Assembly: GCA_013054445.1 (NCBI GenBank)
Contig: JAAMPI010000204.1
Coordinates: 1 to 52,153 of the forward strand
From: Cudoniella acicularis
Lineage: Eukaryota; Ascomycota; Leotiomycetes; Helotiales; Helotiaceae
Direction of reading: 5' to 3'
Length of the DNA: 52,153 nucleotides
In this document: positions 46,868-52,153 of the stretch, one piece after another
How the letters are laid out: each line of letters begins with the position of its first letter
Numbering within the stretch: the stretch's first letter is position 1
Position numbers and translations under genes: made by a program
Notes under the pieces: generated by a model
The model's database searches: none
What the model was told of the DNA's origin: nothing
The model's input: only the letters and a program-made list of their open reading frames with translations

Positions 46868-48707
46868 CGCTGACGGCCCTGAGACTCTATCAGCTACCTA
46901 TGTAACCTTACGTCCGAAAAGCACAAAGGGACCAGAAGATTGACAGTGCGCAAAAGCAATATAATCAGGTATTTAATAAAAGACATGTATGAACATCCAG
47001 AATGGTAGTCTATAAACCAAAGCGATGTCTGGGTCAACAGGATACGGATGTTAAAAGATAACAATGACTCGAGAGCCGAAAACCCCGCAAAATTAATCCC
47101 GCCTTATTTTCTCGCAGCTGCGCGTAAAGACCCTCCGCGATTACTGTACTCATATCCTTGCAAACCTAGGAAATCTCGAAGTAAGAAAGGCATCTTGTTA
47201 TAAATACGGACCCCTGCCAACTTGGGCGATTAAGAACAAGGTCCAAGTAGCCTAAACTATTCTAAACGCTAAAAAGGTCATATGAAGGGCTTACAGCTTG
47301 GTACAGGAGCAGAGTTGTCTATATGACAGCGAATTCAAAATAAAAATGGTCTGTAAACCTGAATAAAATATATCGATTCAATTAAAAACTAAAGACATGT
47401 GCCCAGTGGCAAAATGATCGACAAAAGGATCTAGAAAAAGAAGCTATTCGGACTTTATCCCTGACGTCATTGGTTTGGTGCCTGACCCAGCTGCCTTGAC
47501 ATGCTCGTAACTTTTAACTCACAATTTATTCAAAGATAAGTTTTCAATTGCGCAAAGTGAGCCTCACACGTTAGCGCAATCAGTATCGCAGGGTTATTAA
47601 ATCTGATCTTACCTACCGTCTTATACTTACGTTTTAGAGTTTTTTTTACCTAGTTCCTGTTTAATGCTTTTGAAGTATTCTGTGCGACTTCGCGGAACAT
47701 TCGCCCGAAGGGACGATGATATAGGGGCTCGGCTGGCAGTTTAAATTTTAGCGACGCCCCCCTTTTTTTTGTCTAAGTTTTAAAACTCCTTTCTTGCAGA
47801 AAAGTAATGTTATTATATACCCGTGCATTGATTTTTTTTATTAATGTGCCGAAGCTATACTCAGGACTTTAAGAAAGGAAACGAAATAGTCCATTGTATT
47901 CCTTTACTTTGATTTCCGTGGGGCAGTGCGCAGCCTACCAATGCTCAGCGCATGGTTGCTAAACCCCAGCGCTCGTTGCAAAATTTAGCGGTCCGCACTC
48001 TAGAAGTCACTGCTCGCAGCACCTCGAAAGGTTGCCTCTATTATCATCCCGAAAAATGATTTTAAAAGGAAATTAAATATCTACCCGTGCCCATTTATTT
48101 TACTTCTAGCCAGTCAAGACTCTGTTTGAATTGGTGGTTATTTAATTGTTTCCAAGTGTTCGAGTGGAGTTCACGATGTAAACTGCGCAAAAGCCGAAGC
48201 GAGCGTTTAAAAATAGGGGGCGCAATACTTCGACAGGCCCTGGCCAGTGCTGTACAACCCCAAAACACGCGTCCACTCACAGCCTCTATCGTGGTGAGAA
48301 AGTGCATTCAGAAACTTGAAATGCGGGGTACCTGCGTATCGAAAGTGGGGCAAGTCTCGGTCTCGAAGCATGCTTTCTGGACAAGTCTGTCTCCTCCATA
48401 GTGCATGCTGCATGCGCAAGCACATAACATCTAGGATTAAACACCACCCAACTACCTCTAAATCGCAAAGAAATTTGTGGAAAACGCAACAATTACCCGT
48501 ATTGGTTGCTTGGCGTCGTTCCACAGGCCTTCCCAGCAAGTCCCAGGGTGACCTCGTATTGAAATCCTTCCTTTAAACTGCCGCCTAGTTTCCCCCAAGA
48601 TTTCGACTCCGCCCATTGTTTTCTCCTCCATTCCCAAACAAACGGATTTTTCAATTCCATTGCGCGCGCTGAAAGATGTGCTGAAAAACACGTCAAACAA
48701 ACCTGTC
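46868..48707. other. 1.8 kb gene-free spacer
   Basis: This divergent spacer lies between the ABC transporter and the four-span membrane protein. It is AT-rich between about 46920 and 48100, with T-runs near 47640, 47765 and 47827. Overlapping short frames at 48087-48700 show no domains. Confidence 0.45.
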
Positions 48708-49625
48708 ATGAAATCTTACGAAGCTCAACCACCCCGCCGCACAGCGTGGACTACACGTATCCATGTCGTTCTTACCATCCTCTTAGTTATCGCGTTTATC
48801 CTCTCTGGCATCAATGTGTACGCTCTCGCTGCATATCAAAATAGGTTTTATAGATTTACAAATGGCGCCTATGAATTGTGGGAAAGCAGTTCCCCGCCCA
48901 TCCAGGAGAACATTCTTTACAACGTGTTGGCACCCGTTCTCGCGCTAGCTCACACCTCGACATGCCTCGGTCTTCGAAAAACTCGCCCGAAACCTATCCT
49001 CGCTTTGGTGTTCACTAGTATCTTCTTCGTTGGATGGGTCATCTTGTTTGCGATATGGGTTTGCTGTGACAAGATTATTGACGGGAGGCCGGAGTTTTGT
49101 CATACGTGGCATTCATTTGATCTGAGCGAGCTGCCTGGAATATTGCAGGCTGTGAGAGTGGCGGTTGCGTCGTTGATTATGGTGTGGTACGCGGCTTTGA
49201 TGATTTTTTGTGTGGTAGGGGTTTGGAAGAGGGGTAGTTTGGAGGAGACTGCGAAAGGGAATGCAGGGTTTGAGTTGGGGGATTTGGATCTGGATAGTGA
49301 TGCGGAAAGAAATGTTGGACTGGAGCAAATGAAGAACTGGGAGGCGGAAAATAATTCTTGGATTGTGGAGGAAAGAAGGGAGAACGCTCCTGTCGAATAT
49401 CCCACGCGGGTCTACATACCTAATCAGGTTTCGAATCCACCAGTTAAAAAAGAGGTCATCAAGCGGAAAGAGTTGATAGGGAAAAACGAGGACAACATGA
49501 AATATTCACTGAGCGTGCTTGTGGGCAGGGGTCATGCGCAGGTTAAAGAGGTCATGGATAAAAATGTGAAGTACTCGAAGAGTGTAAAGAGAAAACCGGT
49601 TGTGGAGCAGAGGGGAGATTTATAG
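48708..49625 (+). CDS. four-span membrane protein, unknown function
   Basis: A single exon of 305 residues from the first ATG. Four hydrophobic segments can be seen: VVLTILLVIAFILSGINVYA, ILYNVLAPVLALAHTSTCL, ILALVFTSIFFVGWVILFAI and AVRVAVASLIMVWYAALMIF. The loop between spans three and four contains CHTWHSF. The C-terminal 120 residues are hydrophilic, charged and probably cytosolic. The layout resembles fungal MARVEL-like four-span proteins, but I see no diagnostic motif. The upstream 16 codons are open but lack an ATG, so 48708 is the natural start. The related broken copy at 50179-50838 faces it. Confidence 0.68.
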   Translation: MKSYEAQPPRRTAWTTRIHVVLTILLVIAFILSGINVYALAAYQNRFYRFTNGAYELWESSSPPIQENILYNVLAPVLALAHTSTCLGLRKTRPKPILALVFTSIFFVGWVILFAIWVCCDKIIDGRPEFCHTWHSFDLSELPGILQAVRVAVASLIMVWYAALMIFCVVGVWKRGSLEETAKGNAGFELGDLDLDSDAERNVGLEQMKNWEAENNSWIVEERRENAPVEYPTRVYIPNQVSNPPVKKEVIKRKELIGKNEDNMKYSLSVLVGRGHAQVKEVMDKNVKYSKSVKRKPVVEQRGDL

Positions 49626-50178
49626 GGTGAGGGACGAGTTGAGGGTGAAATCTTAGTCGGACATCCCGAGCAAAATTATTGTTCCTGGGATACAATGGGT
49701 ACAGAGAGATCTTACATGTAAGAAAGTGAAATGTGTTTAGCGTGGTTTTGTGGTAAGATTTAGAGGATTTGAATTCCGGAAATCTGCTCGTGTACATAAA
49801 CCTATAGTAATAGACTACCTTTATAATATCTCTTCCCTGGGTTTCAGGTGGAAAAAAGAGACATTCAGTCTCAGTATCTTTTCTGCAGAATAAAATCCTC
49901 CCTTATTACTTCATTCATTCATTTTCTATCTGCTAATTTCACGTGGCAATGTCATTACTAATTATACAGTGTTGTCCAACTCGAGAAACCTTCCAAGTGG
50001 AAAACCTCCCTTCTTTCATGATCATAGAAACCTCCCAGTTTAGTATCTTACTTAACCCCACAAAAGCAGCTGCTATTTGCAGCCCTTCAACTCCTCAACT
50101 CTTCAATCCGTTCATCAAACATACCCTCATCGCACAACACTCTCATCAACCTGCGGAATAACACTGCAACGGCAACCC
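49626..50178. other. convergent spacer
   Basis: AT-rich spacer between two convergent membrane-protein genes. No gene is seen. Confidence 0.5.
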
Positions 50179-50838
50179 TTACTTCAACTCCCAAGGAATA
50201 AGTTTCCCCTTCCCAATTCTCTCCCCCCGCCACGCAATCCCCGCCAAAACCATCATCGCCCCATGTCCCACCATAACAAAAACCGCAAACATAATCCTTG
50301 CAAACTGCATTGGTGAAGTCGCCCTTCCATCCCAACCCATAAGCGTCGGCCAATTCCGACAAAACCCACTTCGATGATCTTGGGCTCTATAGTAGACAGC
50401 TTGTTCCGAGGGACCGGTCATATCGCATTCGATTCAGATACCGGATTAGAGGGCCCGTACAATCAGAAGGAGAGAGGAGGTTATAAGGAGATTTCAGGGT
50501 GCAGTGTGGGTGAGGAAGGAGATAAAGCTGGAGATGGGGGAGAAGAAGGGGACAAGGACGTTGTAGATGATGGAGGTGCTGGATTTTTGTTAGCTATTTT
50601 GGTTTTCATCGATGCGAAGAGTGATGAGGTTGTTTTTACCTTGTGCTTGGATATACTGTTTGGCTGATAACGTGAGTGAATCGCGTGCGTTGCCGAGTTG
50701 GTAGGCTAGGGAACAGCAGATGAAGAAAGTGATGACTCCGATCAAAATCGTGATTGCCATCACGAAGGAGTATCGGCTCCAGAACGCAGCTCGATTTGGC
50801 TTGCTCTTCATCCTCGAGAGTTCTATATTGACAACCAT
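50179..50838 (-). pseudogene. probable inactivated four-span membrane protein gene
   Basis: One frame stays protein-like from the ATG at 50838 to 50179 but contains four internal stops: TAA 50590-50592, TGA 50494-50496, TAA 50446-50448 and TGA 50434-50436. Before them is a span, FVMAITILIGVITFFICCSL. Between stops is SSTSIIYNVLVPFFSPISSF, which resembles ENILYNVLAPVLALAHTS of the facing gene. After them come FCRNWPTLMGWDG and ARIMFAVFVMVGHGAMMVL, matching its CHTW loop and last span in position. All four stops could arise from CAA or CGA by C to T. Introns covering all four stops would remove the conserved middle block, so I favour a pseudogene. The relation to the neighbour is suggested by layout and a few shared residues only. 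Confidence 0.55.
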
Positions 50839-51988
50839 ATTAGGTTGCTGTATCTCTATAAAATATTTGAGTTCGGGAAGAATCAGTTGTTGGGTTGGGT
50901 TTTTGGGCGTATTAGTGAAGTAAATGGTGTTTAAGAAATGAGATGGGGCTTGAAGAGTTATGAGATATTATGGGGTGCAAGGCGCAGATATCTACATAGT
51001 ATGCTTTGTTGGTTGGAGTTTTGTAAATAACCAACTCACTCGTAAGCTCGAATTCGGCAGGCTGTCTCGTAAGGAGAAGGAAGGACGCGCTTACTTGCGT
51101 TTACTTTTCAACATGTTTTGCAGTAACCACCTTAAATGTTACGAGCTGTCGAGTGATGTTGCATCTGAGCCACCCAACAGCGAGAAAGCGAGGTAGGTCA
51201 TGCGAAAGATCTGAAACGCTCGTCTTCTACATGGGTATCACGATTAATCAATTTACATCTAAATTGAGCGCATGGACAATATTTAAGGGCATTTGAGAAA
51301 GTTCATATGAAATGCACTCGTAAATACGCAGATATGCCGATAACAACTCAGTTACCTCTATCTTCTTGATCTGCCTGGTCCGCATGGCGACCTCGCACCC
51401 AACACTTGAAAATAATTAAATATCCAAAGGGCCAAAGCGCCGCAAGGATTTAAAAAACAAAATTCGAAGCAGTGATCTGATTCATATGTATTTTATTCTA
51501 CTCTATTATCACAATAATAGAGTGTGTGAAGGTAGTGACATTGCACCTCTGCCTGGACTTTTCACTTAGCGCGTGTCGCAAGACCACCCAGAACACTTGA
51601 AAATCATTAAATAACTGCTAAGTTAAACACTCCAAGCAACCGGGAAAGGGACAAAATAATCAATTAAATACAAGAGAGATGGAATCAAGCAAGTGAATCT
51701 CTTTTTTTTTTTTTACAACAAACTTGAGAGGTTGAGATGTATAGTACAGGCGCATAAACCGACAAAGAATCAATGCAAAACTCCGTGACCAGCGAGGTAG
51801 CACCAGCAGCTCTTTGGGTGCCTTCCCAATGGTATCTAGCGTACCGCCTGCCGTCATTCGCTACTCTGAGTATTCTCTTCCTGAAAGAAGAACAATTCCA
51901 TACTACATGTTTATCCTCCGAATTCTGTTCATCCAAGGTTATCTCAGCCCCCAACCTCATTTACTCCTTCACATCACCCCTCCCAACT
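50839..51988. other. gene-free spacer
   Basis: This spacer lies between the membrane-protein relic and the gene entering from the right. A T-run of about 14 bases lies near 51700. Short frames at 50960-51196 (+) and 51685-51960 (-) show no recognisable features. Confidence 0.4.
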
Positions 51989-52153
51989 TCAAATCCCCCC
52001 ACTCTCATATGCAGGCAAATCCTGTCTCTCCTCTTCCGCCCACCCCTCCCTCACACCCCCCTGGGTCTCACCAGCCATCCTCCCCTCAAGCTCAATATAC
52101 CCCTTTCCTCCAAAATCCTCACCCAAAACCTCACTCTCACCCTTCCACTCCTT
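51989..52153 (-). CDS. C-terminal end of a gene cut by the window edge
   Basis: The minus strand is open from the last base of the window to a TGA at 51989-51991, giving 54 residues. The tail is hydrophilic and acidic (KEWKGESEVLGEDFGGKGY, ELEGRMAGETQGG, EEERQDLPAYESGG), as in cytosolic tails of fungal membrane proteins. There is no domain to name. The start and most of the gene lie outside the window. Confidence 0.5.
   Translation of the reverse strand, partial: KEWKGESEVLGEDFGGKGYIELEGRMAGETQGGVREGWAEEERQDLPAYESGGI

Noticed and set aside
1..52153. CRISPR arrays, rRNA genes, tRNA genes and intact transposons
   Set aside because: No regularly spaced repeats, no rRNA-like blocks, no convincing T-loop plus cloverleaf and no transposase or reverse transcriptase frame were found by eye. 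A tRNA scan would be needed to exclude a missed tRNA.

Overview
The window is nuclear DNA of a filamentous ascomycete (Pezizomycotina; Leotiomycetes is my weak guess). Genes are monocistronic and broken by short GT-AG introns of about 45-100 bases. The proteins are typically fungal: a bifunctional-length nitrite reductase with BFD and Rieske parts, a HET-domain relic, a DUF7025/AAA ATPase, a DUF7708 protein, and an ABCC transporter. Spacers are long and some are AT-rich. Several relics carry stop codons of the kind left by repeat-induced point mutation (RIP). I built exon models by hand from splice signals and frame continuity. Where I list exons they join to an exact multiple of three.

Left part (1-22 kb), mostly housekeeping genes: calnexin (+), which has a UPRE-like site in its promoter, runs convergently into methylthioribose-1-phosphate isomerase (-). 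Then come a SAM/HMG-box transcription factor (-) with a very long gene-free upstream region, a small unrecognised membrane protein (+), an inactivated RNase H-like gene (-), the replication licensing ATPase Cdc6 (-) with a cluster of MCB sites in front of it, and the non-catalytic subunit of queuine tRNA-ribosyltransferase (-).

Middle part (22-31 kb), an accessory block: an AT-rich stretch, a broken HET-domain gene (-), an 11-exon gene (-) that appears to fuse a Sin3-type PAH domain to a DUF7025/AAA ATPase, and, diverging from it across about 560 bases, a DUF7708-domain protein (+). This mix resembles fungal self/non-self recognition gene neighbourhoods, and it holds the most unusual candidate in the window.

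Right part (31-52 kb): nitrite reductase (-), an LCCL-domain membrane protein (+), a degenerate unrecognised ORF series (+), a 17-exon full-length ABCC transporter (-), a four-span membrane protein (+) with a probable inactivated relative facing it (-), and the C-terminal tail of another gene entering from the right edge (-). I saw no rRNA, convincing tRNA, CRISPR array or intact transposon.
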